Shown here one piece after another: positions 35,066 to 44,364 of a DNA stretch of 64,000 bases. Position numbers and translations under genes: made by a program. Under the pieces are notes generated by a model. That model worked only from the letters and a program-made list of their open reading frames with translations, had not been told where the DNA came from and did no database searches. How positions within the stretch are numbered: the first letter of the stretch is position 1; each line of letters opens with the position of its first letter. The stretch comes from Sphingomonas citricola. GTDB taxonomy: Bacteria > Pseudomonadota > Alphaproteobacteria > Sphingomonadales > Sphingomonadaceae. Where the stretch lies: contig NZ_JAHXZM010000003.1 of NCBI RefSeq assembly GCF_019429535.1, forward strand, positions 186,001 to 250,000, in the 5' to 3' direction.

Positions 35066-36478
35066 ATGCCACAACCAGACACCGTGACGGCGGCACCGCT
35101 GCCGCGTGCGCGCGACGCGTCGCCGACGCCGCTCGCGCGCAGCCTCGGCGTCGCGGGCGTCCTGTTCCTGACGCTGTCGGTCACGACGCCCGCCTCGTCG
35201 CTGTTCGTGATCGTGCCTGGCATGTTGCAGGTCGCGGGCACTGGCGCGGTGTGGGCGACGCTGATCGCAGCGCTGGTCTGCGTCGCGACCGCGTATATCT
35301 ACGCCGAGCTGTCGTCGGCCTGGCCGGTCGCGGGGGGCGAGTATGTCATGGTGGCGCATACGCTCGGCCCGCTCGCCGGGTTCGTCATGCTCGGCATCAA
35401 TGTCTTCAACAACCTGATCTTCCTGCCGGTCGCGGGGCTCGGCATCCGCGAGGTGCTGGTCGGCGTCGTGCCGATGCTGCCGCAGGTGCCGACCGCCATT
35501 GTGGTGGTCGGCGCGTGTACGCTGATCGGCCTGCTCAACATCCGCGTCAACGCGCTTGTCACCGGGCTTTTCCTAGCGGTCGAGGTGGTGGCACTGCTCG
35601 TCGTTACCGCGCTTGGTCTCGTCGACGTCCAGCGCAACCCGCTCGATTTCCTGACCAACCCCGTGATGCTGGCGGGGCGGGGGCTGGCACCCGCGTCGCT
35701 GACCTCGATTGGGGTCGCTGCATCGATCGCGATCTTCGCGTTCAACGGCTACGGCGCGGCGGTGTATTTCGGCGAGGAGATGCACGAGGCGCCGCAGCGG
35801 ATCGCGCGGTCGATCATGCTCGCGCTTGTCTTCACGCTCGCGCTCGAGGGGCTGCCGCTCGCCGCGGCGCTGATGGGCGCGGTCGACCTGCGCGCGATCC
35901 TCGCCTCGTCCAATCCGTTCGGCGAACTCGTCACCGCGATGGCGGGGGAGCGCGCGGGGCAGGCGATGGCACTGGGCGTCACGGTCGCGATCGTCAACGC
36001 GATCATCGCCTGGGTGCTCGCCTGCGCGCGCTTCTTCTACGGCACCGCGCGCGACGGATCGTGGGGACGACCGTTCGACCGGTGGATGACCGCGATCCAC
36101 CCGCGCTGGGGATCCCCGCACCTCGGCACGCTGATCGTCGGCGGCGTGGGCATGCTGCTGTGCTTCCTGCCGCTACGGCTGCTCGAGGTGTGGAGCGGGG
36201 CGGGGCTGATCGTCATCTACGCAGGGATCGCGGTCGCGGCGATGATCGGACGGCGCTCGGGCGCGTCGGCGCACGCGCGTTACCGGATGCCGCTCTACCC
36301 GCTGGCCCCGATCGTGACGCTCGTCGCGCTCGCGATGATCACGGTGGCGACGTGGCAGGACGTGGATGAGGGGCGACCCGCGATCGTCGCGACGATCATC
36401 CAGATCGTCATCGCCGCGGGTTATTACCTGCTGGTGCTCCGGCGGCGGCGTTGGCAGGCGGTGGTGCCGACCGCCTGA
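35066..36478 (+). CDS. APC-superfamily amino-acid permease
   Basis: A 470-residue inner-membrane transporter with about 12 hydrophobic segments. TM1 carries the unwound small-residue segment LTVTTPASS-like VTTPASSLFVIVPG, and AYIYAELSSAWPVAGGEYVM matches the APC family's TM2-TM3 region. Amino acid or polyamine uptake with protons is expected; the substrate is not predictable. It stands alone, convergent with the carbonic anhydrase gene. Confidence 0.83.
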   Translation: MPQPDTVTAAPLPRARDASPTPLARSLGVAGVLFLTLSVTTPASSLFVIVPGMLQVAGTGAVWATLIAALVCVATAYIYAELSSAWPVAGGEYVMVAHTLGPLAGFVMLGINVFNNLIFLPVAGLGIREVLVGVVPMLPQVPTAIVVVGACTLIGLLNIRVNALVTGLFLAVEVVALLVVTALGLVDVQRNPLDFLTNPVMLAGRGLAPASLTSIGVAASIAIFAFNGYGAAVYFGEEMHEAPQRIARSIMLALVFTLALEGLPLAAALMGAVDLRAILASSNPFGELVTAMAGERAGQAMALGVTVAIVNAIIAWVLACARFFYGTARDGSWGRPFDRWMTAIHPRWGSPHLGTLIVGGVGMLLCFLPLRLLEVWSGAGLIVIYAGIAVAAMIGRRSGASAHARYRMPLYPLAPIVTLVALAMITVATWQDVDEGRPAIVATIIQIVIAAGYYLLVLRRRRWQAVVPTA

Positions 36479-36502
36479 ACGGGCGGCCGGCACCGGGTAA
36501 GC

Positions 36503-37138
36503 TTACGCGGGCTCGAACGCGCCTTCGCCGTCCTGCATCACGCGCAGTTCGCCGTGCGCGATGCCGAACCACGCGCCGCGCAGCTTGAGCTCGCCCGCGT
36601 CCTCGCGCTCCTTCACGAAGGGGAAGGTGCGCAGGTTCTTGATCGACGAGCGGATACCCTCCCACTCGATCGCGGTCTGCGCCTCGGGGCCGGTGCCCTT
36701 CTCGGCAACGACCTTCTCACGCGCGTCGTCGAGCAGGCTGATCCAGTCGGCGACGAAGCCGCCCGCGCCCTTTTCGGCGTCCTTGAACCCCTGCGACAGC
36801 GCAGCCGCGCAACCACCGCACGAGGCGTGACCCATGATCAGGATCTCACCGACCTTGAGCTGCGTCACCGCGAATTCGAGCGCGGCCGACACGCCGTGAT
36901 AGCCGCCGCCCGTCTCGAACGGCGGAACGAGATTGGCGACGTTGCGGATCACGAACAGCTCGCCGGGCTTGGCGTCAAAGATCTGCGTCGGATCGACGCG
37001 GCTGTCTGAACAGGCGATGATCAGCACGCGCGGCTTCTGCCCCTTGGACAGGGTTTCCCACTCGGCCTTCTCCTTTTCCCAATCCTCGCTGCGGAAGCGG
37101 TGGTAACCCTCGATCAGACCGGCAACATCCCTCGGCAT
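36503..37138 (-). CDS. Beta-class carbonic anhydrase
   Basis: Interconverts CO2 and bicarbonate in the cytoplasm; 211 residues. Zinc ligands and catalytic dyad are visible as ACSDSRVDP (Cys, Asp-Arg dyad) and GHASCGGC (His, Cys). The protein begins without a signal peptide. It is divergent from lipA with about 50 bases between the starts. Confidence 0.95.
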   Translation of the reverse strand: MPRDVAGLIEGYHRFRSEDWEKEKAEWETLSKGQKPRVLIIACSDSRVDPTQIFDAKPGELFVIRNVANLVPPFETGGGYHGVSAALEFAVTQLKVGEILIMGHASCGGCAAALSQGFKDAEKGAGGFVADWISLLDDAREKVVAEKGTGPEAQTAIEWEGIRSSIKNLRTFPFVKEREDAGELKLRGAWFGIAHGELRVMQDGEGAFEPA

Positions 37139-37189
37139 TCTAAAGCTCCTACGTTGTTTAAGGGGTCAGACGACGCTATCTCGCGCCGC

Positions 37190-38122
37190 ATGAACGACAC
37201 GAACTCGCTTCTGGCTCCCGCCCCGGCTCCGGTGCGTGCACGCAAGCCCGACTGGATCCGCGTCAAGGCACCGACCTCGACCGGTTTCGCCGAAACCAAG
37301 CAATTGATGCGCCGCCTGAACCTCGCCACCGTGTGCGAGGAGGCGGCGTGCCCGAACATCGGCGAATGCTGGACCAAGAAGCACGCGACCGTGATGATCC
37401 TGGGCGACACGTGCACGCGCGCGTGCGCCTTCTGCAACGTCAAGACCGGCATGCCGCGCGCGGTCGACCCGCTCGAGCCTGAGCATGTCGCGGTGGCGGC
37501 GGCCGAAATGGGGTTGCAGCATATCGTCATCACCTCGGTCGATCGCGACGACCTGCCCGATGGCGGCGCGTCGCAGTTCGTGAAGGTGATCCAGGCTCTC
37601 CGCCGCAACACGCCGTCGACGACGATCGAGATCCTGACACCCGACTTCCGCAACAAGGCGCAGGCCGCGGTCGAGTCAATCGTCGAGGCGCGGCCAGACG
37701 TGTATAATCACAATCTGGAAACCGTACCTCGGCTTTACCCGACGATCCGCCCCGGCGCGCGCTACTACGCCTCGCTGCGGCTGCTGGAGAGCGTGAAGCG
37801 GCACGACCCGTCGATCTTCACCAAATCGGGCGTCATGATGGGGCTGGGCGAGGAGCGGCTCGAGGTCCATCAGGTGATGGACGACATGCGGTCGGCCGAC
37901 ATCGATTTCCTGACGATGGGCCAGTATCTGCAACCCACCCCCAAGCACGCCAAGGTCGCCGATTTCGTCACGCCCAAGGCGTTCGACGCCTATGCCGCGA
38001 TCGCGCGCGCGAAGGGTTTCCTGCTCGTCGCCTCGTCGCCGCTGACGCGGTCGAGCTATCACGCGGGCGACGATTTCGCGAAGCTGCGCGCCGCGCGCGA
38101 GGCGAAACTGGCCCGCGCCTGA
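37190..38122 (+). CDS. lipA: Lipoyl synthase
   Basis: Radical-SAM enzyme that inserts two sulfurs into the octanoyl group on lipoyl domains; 310 residues. The SAM cluster motif is [13 protein letters not shown], and the auxiliary cluster motif [13 protein letters not shown] precedes it. [10 protein letters not shown] and VYNHNLETV are typical. The frame is open to 37100, but ATG 37190 gives the normal N-terminus; no good ribosome-binding site is seen near either. The next gene starts within its stop (TGATG). Confidence 0.96.
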   Translation: MNDTNSLLAPAPAPVRARKPDWIRVKAPTSTGFAETKQLMRRLNLATVCEEAACPNIGECWTKKHATVMILGDTCTRACAFCNVKTGMPRAVDPLEPEHVAVAAAEMGLQHIVITSVDRDDLPDGGASQFVKVIQALRRNTPSTTIEILTPDFRNKAQAAVESIVEARPDVYNHNLETVPRLYPTIRPGARYYASLRLLESVKRHDPSIFTKSGVMMGLGEERLEVHQVMDDMRSADIDFLTMGQYLQPTPKHAKVADFVTPKAFDAYAAIARAKGFLLVASSPLTRSSYHAGDDFAKLRAAREAKLARA

Positions 38123-38604
38123 TGCCCAAGCATTCGGAAACGCGCGCGCTGCCGTACAGCCCCGGGCAGATGTTCGACATGGTGGCGGACGTGCGCCGCT
38201 ATCCCGAATTCCTGCCCTGGGTGTCGGCGATGCGCGTGCGGCAGGACAGCGACACCGAAACGGTCGCCGACATGATCGTCGGGTTCAAGGGCCTGCGCGA
38301 AACGTTCACCTCGAAGGTGAAAAAACAGCGACCCGAGACGATCCACGTCGAATACGTCGATGGGCCGCTCAAATACCTCTACAACGACTGGCGTTTCCGC
38401 GATGACGGCAACGGTGGTTGCCTGGTCGACTTCTCGGTCGATTTCGCGTTCAAGAACCGGATGTTCGAGATGCTGGCGGGGCAAGTCTTCTCGGTCGCGC
38501 TCCGCCGCATGATCGGCGCGTTCGAGACGCGCGCGGCCGTGCTCTATTCCGCCTCGACCGCGGGCCCCGGCAACAGCAGTTCGAGCGCGCACAGCGCGGC
38601 CTGA
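38122..38604 (+). CDS. RatA/COQ10-type START-domain protein
   Basis: A 160-residue single START/polyketide-cyclase domain: SPGQMFDMVADVRRYPEFLP, VGFKGLRETFTSKV, VDFSVDFAFKNRMFEML. Relatives include mitochondrial COQ10 (ubiquinone binding) and E. coli RatA, named as a ribosome-association toxin. In alphaproteobacteria a role in quinone or lipid handling is the usual guess. It starts inside the lipA stop. Its Ser/Ala-rich last 20 codons are antisense to the end of the CinA-family gene (61-base overlap). Confidence 0.88.
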   Translation: MPKHSETRALPYSPGQMFDMVADVRRYPEFLPWVSAMRVRQDSDTETVADMIVGFKGLRETFTSKVKKQRPETIHVEYVDGPLKYLYNDWRFRDDGNGGCLVDFSVDFAFKNRMFEMLAGQVFSVALRRMIGAFETRAAVLYSASTAGPGNSSSSAHSAA

Positions 38605-39080
38605 AGTCGCACACCGCCGCGGCCGATATCGCCGAAATTCTTGCGATCGGCGATGATGTCGGCGGGGTCGCCGTGGCGTTCCGCGCGCGCGAAGACGACG
38701 GTGCCGACGGGCTTCTTCTCGCTGCCGCCACCCGGCCCGGCGACACCGGTGATCGCGACCGCGACGTCCGCGCCTGATTTGGCGAGCGCGCCCTGCGCCA
38801 TGCTCCACGCAGTCGCGATCGACACCGCGCCGAACGTATCGAGCACGTCGCGGCTGACGCCCAGCATCGCGATCTTCGCCTCGTTGGCGTAGGTGACGAA
38901 GCCCGCCTCGAGCACCGCGGACGACCCCGCGACCTCGGTCAGCGCGGCGCAGACGAGCCCGCCGGTGCAACTCTCTGCCACCGCGACGCGGCGCTTGGCC
39001 GCGATATTCTCCGCCACTACGCGGCGCGCGGCGGCGAGCAGTTCCTCGGGCAGCACGCTGTCGCTGACACCGATGCTCAT
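38544..39080 (-). CDS. CinA-family nicotinamide-nucleotide amidohydrolase
   Basis: A 178-residue stand-alone CinA C-terminal domain, equivalent to PncC, which deamidates NMN to nicotinate mononucleotide. Conserved AESCTGG, VTYANEAK, GVAGPGGG and KPVGTVVFA are present. ATG 39080 overlaps the stop of the upstream gene by four bases; 99 residues of earlier open frame are rejected. Its 3' end overlaps the convergent RatA-like gene by 61 bases. Confidence 0.92.
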   Translation of the reverse strand: MSIGVSDSVLPEELLAAARRVVAENIAAKRRVAVAESCTGGLVCAALTEVAGSSAVLEAGFVTYANEAKIAMLGVSRDVLDTFGAVSIATAWSMAQGALAKSGADVAVAITGVAGPGGGSEKKPVGTVVFARAERHGDPADIIADRKNFGDIGRGGVRLQAALCALELLLPGPAVEAE

Positions 39081-39604
39081 TGTGCGGCCTTTGCCGCGCA
39101 GATCGGCAGATCGGGCGCGTCGCGCATCGCGCCGCGCGCGTGCTCTGCCTTGATATACTGAAGCGTCGCGACGACGATCCCGGCGGTGTTGCGCGCAGGC
39201 AGCGGCTCCAGGAGCGTGACGAGGCGGTCGAGCGTCGGGCAATCGCGCGCTTGGAGTCGCCCGGTGATCTGCGGCGCGAACAGGCTGGTCAGCATCGGGC
39301 GCGCATAATCGCTCATCAGCAGCAATTCCACCGACGGGTCGCTCAGTTTCGCGATCGCCTGTCTCGCCGCGGGCCAAGCACGATCGGCCTCTGCATCATA
39401 TTTGGCGATGAACGGCCCCGACGTCCGCCGCAGCAGGCTGGAGGCGGGCAATGCCGCACAGACGCGACCGGCGTCGCGAATGATCGCGGGCATCGTGACC
39501 AGCGCGATCGACTCGGCCTCGGCTTGGTTCAGGCACGGGGTTTGCGCCGCCGCGGGCGATGCGCCGATCGACACGGCCACCGCGAGCGCGACCAGCCGTT
39601 TCAC
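39077..39604 (-). CDS. Secreted protein of unknown function
   Basis: A 175-residue protein not recognised as a family. A clear signal peptide (KRLVALAVAVSIGASPAAA) predicts export. The mature part is mostly helical, with cysteines in TPCLNQ, GRVCAAL, ARDCPTL and LPICAAK, which could form two disulfides. It starts at GTG 39604, overlapping the ispDF stop (GTGA), and its stop overlaps the CinA-family start (ATGA), so it is locked in an ispDF-orf-cinA transcript. Confidence 0.75.
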   Translation of the reverse strand: MKRLVALAVAVSIGASPAAAQTPCLNQAEAESIALVTMPAIIRDAGRVCAALPASSLLRRTSGPFIAKYDAEADRAWPAARQAIAKLSDPSVELLLMSDYARPMLTSLFAPQITGRLQARDCPTLDRLVTLLEPLPARNTAGIVVATLQYIKAEHARGAMRDAPDLPICAAKAAQ

Positions 39605-40725
39605 GCGAGCGCACCCGGCAATTGGATCGTCGCCACCGCCTGCGCCGCAATGCCTTCGCCGCGCCCGGTGAAGCCCAGTCGCTCGGTCGTGGTCGCCTTC
39701 ACGCTGACGCGGTCGACGGGCAGGTCGAGCAAGGCGCCGATCCGCGCCTGCATCGCGGCACGATGCGGGCCGATCTTGGGCGCCTCGCACATGATCGTCA
39801 GGTCGACGAAGGTGACGCGGCCGCCGCGCGCCTCGACCAATTCGCGCGCGTGGGCGAGGAACTGCCCCGATTCGGCGCCCTTCCACTTGGGGTCGCTCGG
39901 CCGAAAATGCGTGCCGATGTCGCCCGCCGCGATCGTGCCGAGCACCGCGTCGGTGATCGCGTGGAGCGCGACGTCGGCGTCGCTGTGTCCCGACAGGCCC
40001 TGGTGGTGCGGGATCAGCACGCCGCCGAGCCACAATTCCTCGCCGTCTTCGAGCCGATGAACGTCGAAACCGCTCGCCGAGCGGGTTTCGTAACCGATGC
40101 GCGCCTCGGCCGCGGCGAAATCGGCGGGATAGGTGACTTTCTCGAGCATTTGGTCGCCCTGCACCAACGCGACGCTGCCGCCAAGCGCGCGCACCATCTG
40201 CGCGTCGTCGGTCGGGGCATCGCCCGACCATTGGGAATGGGCGCGCTGCAACGCAGCGCGGTGGAACGCCTGCGGGGTCTGGACGCGCCGCAATGGCTCG
40301 CGCGCGACCAGCGTGCCGTCGGTGTGGACCAATGTATCCGCGACGGGCAGCACGGGCACTGCGCCGTCGTGGTGGTCGAGCGCGTCGATCAGGCGGTCGA
40401 CGACGGTGGCGGGCACGAAGGGGCGCGCGGCGTCATGAACCAGCACCGCGTCGGCGCGCTCGCATACGGCGAGGCCAGCGGCGACCGATTCGTGGCGCGC
40501 CGCGCCGCCGATCACGTAGCGTGCTTGCGGCAACGCCTCTTGCAGCAACACCTGCTGACCCGCGCCGATCACGACCAGCACCTCGTCGATACGCGGATGC
40601 GCGGCTAGCGCGTGATAGCTCCACGCCAGCATCGCACGCCCGGCGAGCGGGGCGAACTGTTTCGGCCCGGTCTGGCCGGAGCGGGTACCGGCGCCGGCGG
40701 CGACGATGATCGCGGTAATCTGCAT
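39601..40725 (-). CDS. ispDF: Bifunctional IspD/IspF isoprenoid enzyme
   Basis: Fused enzyme of the non-mevalonate (MEP) pathway, 374 residues. IspD domain (about 1-215): AAGAGTRSGQTGPKQFAPL and VHDAARPFV, transferring CMP to MEP. IspF domain (about 220-374): FDVHRLEDG, GLSGHSDADVALHAITDAVL and GDIGTHFRPSD, forming the cyclodiphosphate. The fusion is common in Alphaproteobacteria. ATG 40725 is favoured over 40746. It is divergent from dusB. Confidence 0.96.
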   Translation of the reverse strand: MQITAIIVAAGAGTRSGQTGPKQFAPLAGRAMLAWSYHALAAHPRIDEVLVVIGAGQQVLLQEALPQARYVIGGAARHESVAAGLAVCERADAVLVHDAARPFVPATVVDRLIDALDHHDGAVPVLPVADTLVHTDGTLVAREPLRRVQTPQAFHRAALQRAHSQWSGDAPTDDAQMVRALGGSVALVQGDQMLEKVTYPADFAAAEARIGYETRSASGFDVHRLEDGEELWLGGVLIPHHQGLSGHSDADVALHAITDAVLGTIAAGDIGTHFRPSDPKWKGAESGQFLAHARELVEARGGRVTFVDLTIMCEAPKIGPHRAAMQARIGALLDLPVDRVSVKATTTERLGFTGRGEGIAAQAVATIQLPGALA

Positions 40726-40813
40726 CGCCCGCGCGCCTAGTCGCATCGCGCCCGCGTTGCCACCCGCCTTGATACTCCGGGCACGAGGGTTTATTGCCTA
40801 AATAACAGGCATC

Positions 40814-41812
40814 ATGCAGAAACTGACCCCCATCCAGATCGGTCCGGTGCGGATCGACCAGCCCGTCGTGCTCGCCCCGATGACCGGGGTGACCGATCAG
40901 CCGTTTCGCACGCTCGTGCGCCGCTACGGATCCGGCCTTAACGTGACCGAGATGATCGCGAGCCAGGCGGCGATCCGGGAGACGCGCCAGTCCCTGCAAA
41001 AGGCGATGTGGCACCTCTCGGAGGAGCCGGTGTCGATGCAGCTCGTCGGCTGCGCGCCGTATGAAATGGGCGAGGCCGCGAAGCTCGCGCGCGACAAGGG
41101 CGCGGCGATCATCGACATCAACATGGGCTGCCCGGTTCGCAAGGTGACCAACGGCGATGCTGGCTCGGCGCTGATGCGCGACCTCGTCCTCGCGCGCGCG
41201 ATCATCGAAGGCGTGGTGAAGGCGGTCGACGTGCCCGTCACGCTCAAGATGCGAATGGGCTGGTGCCACGACAGCCTGAATGCGCCCGAGCTCGCGCGGA
41301 TCGCCGAGGATCTCGGCATCCGCATGGTCACCGTCCACGGCCGCACGCGCAACCAGATGTACAAGGGCTCAGCCGACTGGCGCTTCATCCGGCGGGTGAA
41401 AGACGCGGTGTCGATCCCGGTGATCGCCAACGGCGACATCTGCGGAATCGAGGATGCCGAGGCGGCGCTGGAACAGTCGGGTGCGGACGGTATCATGGTG
41501 GGGCGCGGCGCCTATGGCCGCCCGTGGCTGCTCGGTCAGCTGATGACCTGGTTCGCCGAGGGCCGCCGCGTCGCCGATCCGTCGCTCGACGAACAATATC
41601 ACGTCATTGCCGAGCATTACGAGGCGATGCTCGAACATTACGGCACCGTCACCGGGGTCAACATGGCGCGCAAGCACATCGGTTGGTACACCAAGGGGAT
41701 CGACGGTTCGGCCGTGTTCCGCAACAAGGTGAACCAGGAACCCGACGCGAACCGCGTGAAGGCGATGTTGCGCGAATTCTACGCCCCGTACCTGACCCGC
41801 GCCGCGGCGTGA
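40814..41812 (+). CDS. dusB: tRNA-dihydrouridine synthase (NifR3/DusB)
   Basis: FMN-dependent enzyme reducing uridines in tRNA D-loops; 332 residues. The TIM barrel shows [12 protein letters not shown], the catalytic Cys in [18 protein letters not shown], and the FMN-phosphate site [16 protein letters not shown]. In alphaproteobacteria this gene (formerly nifR3) heads the ntrBC operon, as here. The leader contains TGCCT-aaataac-AGGCA at 40786-40802, a 5-bp dyad around an AT-rich core. Its stop overlaps the ntrB start (TGATG). Confidence 0.95.
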   Translation: MQKLTPIQIGPVRIDQPVVLAPMTGVTDQPFRTLVRRYGSGLNVTEMIASQAAIRETRQSLQKAMWHLSEEPVSMQLVGCAPYEMGEAAKLARDKGAAIIDINMGCPVRKVTNGDAGSALMRDLVLARAIIEGVVKAVDVPVTLKMRMGWCHDSLNAPELARIAEDLGIRMVTVHGRTRNQMYKGSADWRFIRRVKDAVSIPVIANGDICGIEDAEAALEQSGADGIMVGRGAYGRPWLLGQLMTWFAEGRRVADPSLDEQYHVIAEHYEAMLEHYGTVTGVNMARKHIGWYTKGIDGSAVFRNKVNQEPDANRVKAMLREFYAPYLTRAAA

Positions 41813-42867
41813 TGCTCGCCGCACGCGACCCGAGCGACGCCGATCTGATCGCGGCGCTGCCGGTCGCGACCCTCGCGATCGGCCCCGACGACCGGATCGC
41901 GCGCGTCAACGCCGAGGCCGAGACGCTGCTCAACATGTCGCAGCGCGCCTTGCTGGGGCGGCGGCTGGACGAGGTGCTGACGGGCGCGAGCGGCGCGGCG
42001 CGGCGGTCTGACCACGCGGCCGCGATCTTCGACACCGCCGTGACGACGGCGCGTGGGCTTTCCCTGCGCGTCGATCTGGTCGAGGCCGAGATGCCCGATC
42101 GTCCCGGCTGGCGCTTGCTGACGCTCCACAACGTCGCGCCGTCGCGGCGGTTGGGGCAGGGCATCGACCGCGCCGCGGCACGCTCCGCGGTCGGGGCCGC
42201 CGCGATGCTCGCGCACGAGATCAAGAACCCGCTGTCGAGTATCCGCGGCGCCGCGCAACTGATCGCCGACGGCGCGGCGGCGGGCGAGCTCTGCGGTCTG
42301 GTCATCAAGGAGGTCGATCGCATCGCCGCGCTGATCGACCGGATGGAGGATTTCACCGACACGCGCCCGTGCGCGGTGTCGGCGATCAACATCTACCCGC
42401 TGCTCGCACATTCGCGCGACGTGGCGCTCGCCGGCTTCGCGCGCGGGATCACGGTCGAGGAACGCTACGACCCGTCGCTGCCGCTCGCGCTTGGCAATCA
42501 CGACGCCTTGCTCCAGGTGATGCTCAATCTGCTGAAAAATGCCGCCGCGGCGCTGGACGGCAGCAATGAGCGTCGCATCACGCTCGCGACCGCGTACCGC
42601 CACGGCATCACGGTCGCTGCGCGCGAAGGCGGCGGTCGCGTCGCGCTGCCGATCGAGATCTGCGTCATCGACACCGGGCCGGGCGCACCCGACGACATCG
42701 CCGAGCATTTGTTCGACCCTTTCGTCTCGAGTCGGCCAGAGGGCAAGGGGCTGGGGCTCGCGTTGGTCGACAAGCTGATCCGCGACATGGGCGGGCTCGT
42801 TCAATATGCGCGGGAGGGGCATCCGGCGACGACCGTGTTCCGCATTCTCTTGCCGCGGGCGCATTGA
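41812..42867 (+). CDS. ntrB: NtrB nitrogen-regulation histidine kinase
   Basis: Cytoplasmic sensor kinase of the NtrBC system (351 residues), normally controlled by PII protein. A PAS domain (about 10-110) precedes the H-box MLAHEIKNPLSSIRGAAQLI with H135, the N-box LLKNAAAAL and glycine boxes IDTGPGAP and GKGLGLALVDK. No membrane segment is present. It overlaps dusB and ntrC by single bases. Confidence 0.95.
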   Translation: MLAARDPSDADLIAALPVATLAIGPDDRIARVNAEAETLLNMSQRALLGRRLDEVLTGASGAARRSDHAAAIFDTAVTTARGLSLRVDLVEAEMPDRPGWRLLTLHNVAPSRRLGQGIDRAAARSAVGAAAMLAHEIKNPLSSIRGAAQLIADGAAAGELCGLVIKEVDRIAALIDRMEDFTDTRPCAVSAINIYPLLAHSRDVALAGFARGITVEERYDPSLPLALGNHDALLQVMLNLLKNAAAALDGSNERRITLATAYRHGITVAAREGGGRVALPIEICVIDTGPGAPDDIAEHLFDPFVSSRPEGKGLGLALVDKLIRDMGGLVQYAREGHPATTVFRILLPRAH

Positions 42868-44306
42868 TGGCGGCGGCCGATATCCTGCTGCTCGACGACG
42901 ACGACGCCGTACGCCTGGTCGTCGCGCAGGCGTTGCGCCGCGCCAGGCACAATGTCCGCACCGCGACGTGCCTGGCGGAGCTCGACCGCGAATTGCGCGC
43001 CAAGGTCCCCGACGCGCTCGTCACCGACGTCGTCCTGCCCGACGGCGACGGGATTGAGCACGCGACGCGCATCGCCGCCGAACACCCCGACCTGCCGATC
43101 GTCGTATTGTCAGCGCGCAACACGCTGACCACCGCGGTGCGCGCGAACGAGGCGGGCGCCTATGATTACCTGCCCAAGCCGTTCGACCTCGACAGGCTGA
43201 TCCGCACCGTCGCCGCAGCGCTCGCGCGCCGTCGTGGGACCGCGCCGGCGCCGAGCGAGGACGCGGATGCGTCGCTACCGCTGATCGGGCGGTCGCCCGC
43301 GATGCAGGAGGTCTACCGCGTGATTGCGCGCGTGGTGTCGAACGACCTGACGGTGCTCATCTCGGGCGAATCGGGCACCGGCAAGGAATTGGTCGCGCGC
43401 GCGATCCACGACCTCGGCGGGCGGCGCCACGCGCCTTTTCTCGCGATCAACATGGCCGCGATTCCGCGCGAACTGATCGAGGCCGAATTGTTCGGGCACG
43501 AGCGCGGTGCCTTCACCGGGGCGGCGCAGCGTACCGCGGGCCGCTTCGAACAGGCCGCCGGGGGCACGCTGTTCCTCGACGAAATCGGCGACATGCCGCG
43601 CGACGCGCAGACCCGGCTGCTGCGCGTGCTGCAATCGGGCGAATATACCACCGTCGGCGGCACGCGCGCGATCCGCGCCAACGTCCGCATCGTCGCGGCG
43701 ACGAACCGCGATTTGCAGGGTGCGGTCGCCGATGGTCAGTTCCGCGAGGATCTGTTCTACCGGCTGAACGTGGTGCCGGTATCGTTGCCTGCGCTCCGCG
43801 AACGTCGCGGTGACATCGCCGAGCTGGCGCGGCATTTCCTCGATCGCGCGGCGGAGACGGGTCTGCCGCGCAAGACGCTCGACGACAGCGCGGTCGCCGC
43901 GCTCGAGGCGCACGACTGGCCCGGCAATGTCCGCGAGCTCGAGAATCTGATGCGCCGCCTCGCCGCGCTGTCGCGCGACGATCGCATCACCGCGGCAGAG
44001 ATCCGGTCACCATCGGGTCATACAGAGCACCGCGCCGATGGCGATGCCCGCCCCAGTCTCGACGACGCGGTCGCGGCGATGATCGATCACCTGTCGCGCG
44101 TCGAACCGCGCGCGCTCGAAGACGGGACGCTGCACGAGCGACTGGTCGCCGCAGTCGAACGCCCGATGATCGAGGCGATGCTGCGTCGGCACGGCGGCAA
44201 TCAATTGCGCGCGGCGCGTGCGATCGGGCTCAATCGCAATACGCTGCGCAAGCGGCTCGACGTGCTGGGGATCGATCCCAATCCCACCGGTTCGGCGGCG
44301 GTTTAG
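42867..44306 (+). CDS. ntrC: NtrC sigma-54-dependent response regulator
   Basis: Enhancer-binding activator of nitrogen-scavenging genes; 479 residues. Receiver domain with D54 (VTDVVLPDG); AAA+ domain with Walker A GESGTGKE, the sigma-54-contact loop GAFTGA intact, Walker B GTLFLDEIGDMP; Fis-type HTH at the end (GNQLRAARAIGLNRNTLRKR). ATG 42867 shares a base with the ntrB stop; a TTG one codon earlier is rejected. Confidence 0.96.
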   Translation: MAAADILLLDDDDAVRLVVAQALRRARHNVRTATCLAELDRELRAKVPDALVTDVVLPDGDGIEHATRIAAEHPDLPIVVLSARNTLTTAVRANEAGAYDYLPKPFDLDRLIRTVAAALARRRGTAPAPSEDADASLPLIGRSPAMQEVYRVIARVVSNDLTVLISGESGTGKELVARAIHDLGGRRHAPFLAINMAAIPRELIEAELFGHERGAFTGAAQRTAGRFEQAAGGTLFLDEIGDMPRDAQTRLLRVLQSGEYTTVGGTRAIRANVRIVAATNRDLQGAVADGQFREDLFYRLNVVPVSLPALRERRGDIAELARHFLDRAAETGLPRKTLDDSAVAALEAHDWPGNVRELENLMRRLAALSRDDRITAAEIRSPSGHTEHRADGDARPSLDDAVAAMIDHLSRVEPRALEDGTLHERLVAAVERPMIEAMLRRHGGNQLRAARAIGLNRNTLRKRLDVLGIDPNPTGSAAV

Positions 44307-44364
44307 CCTCCGTTCACCGAAATATGTGTTTTCCATGCAACAGTGATGGTGTAGCGCGCGCTTG

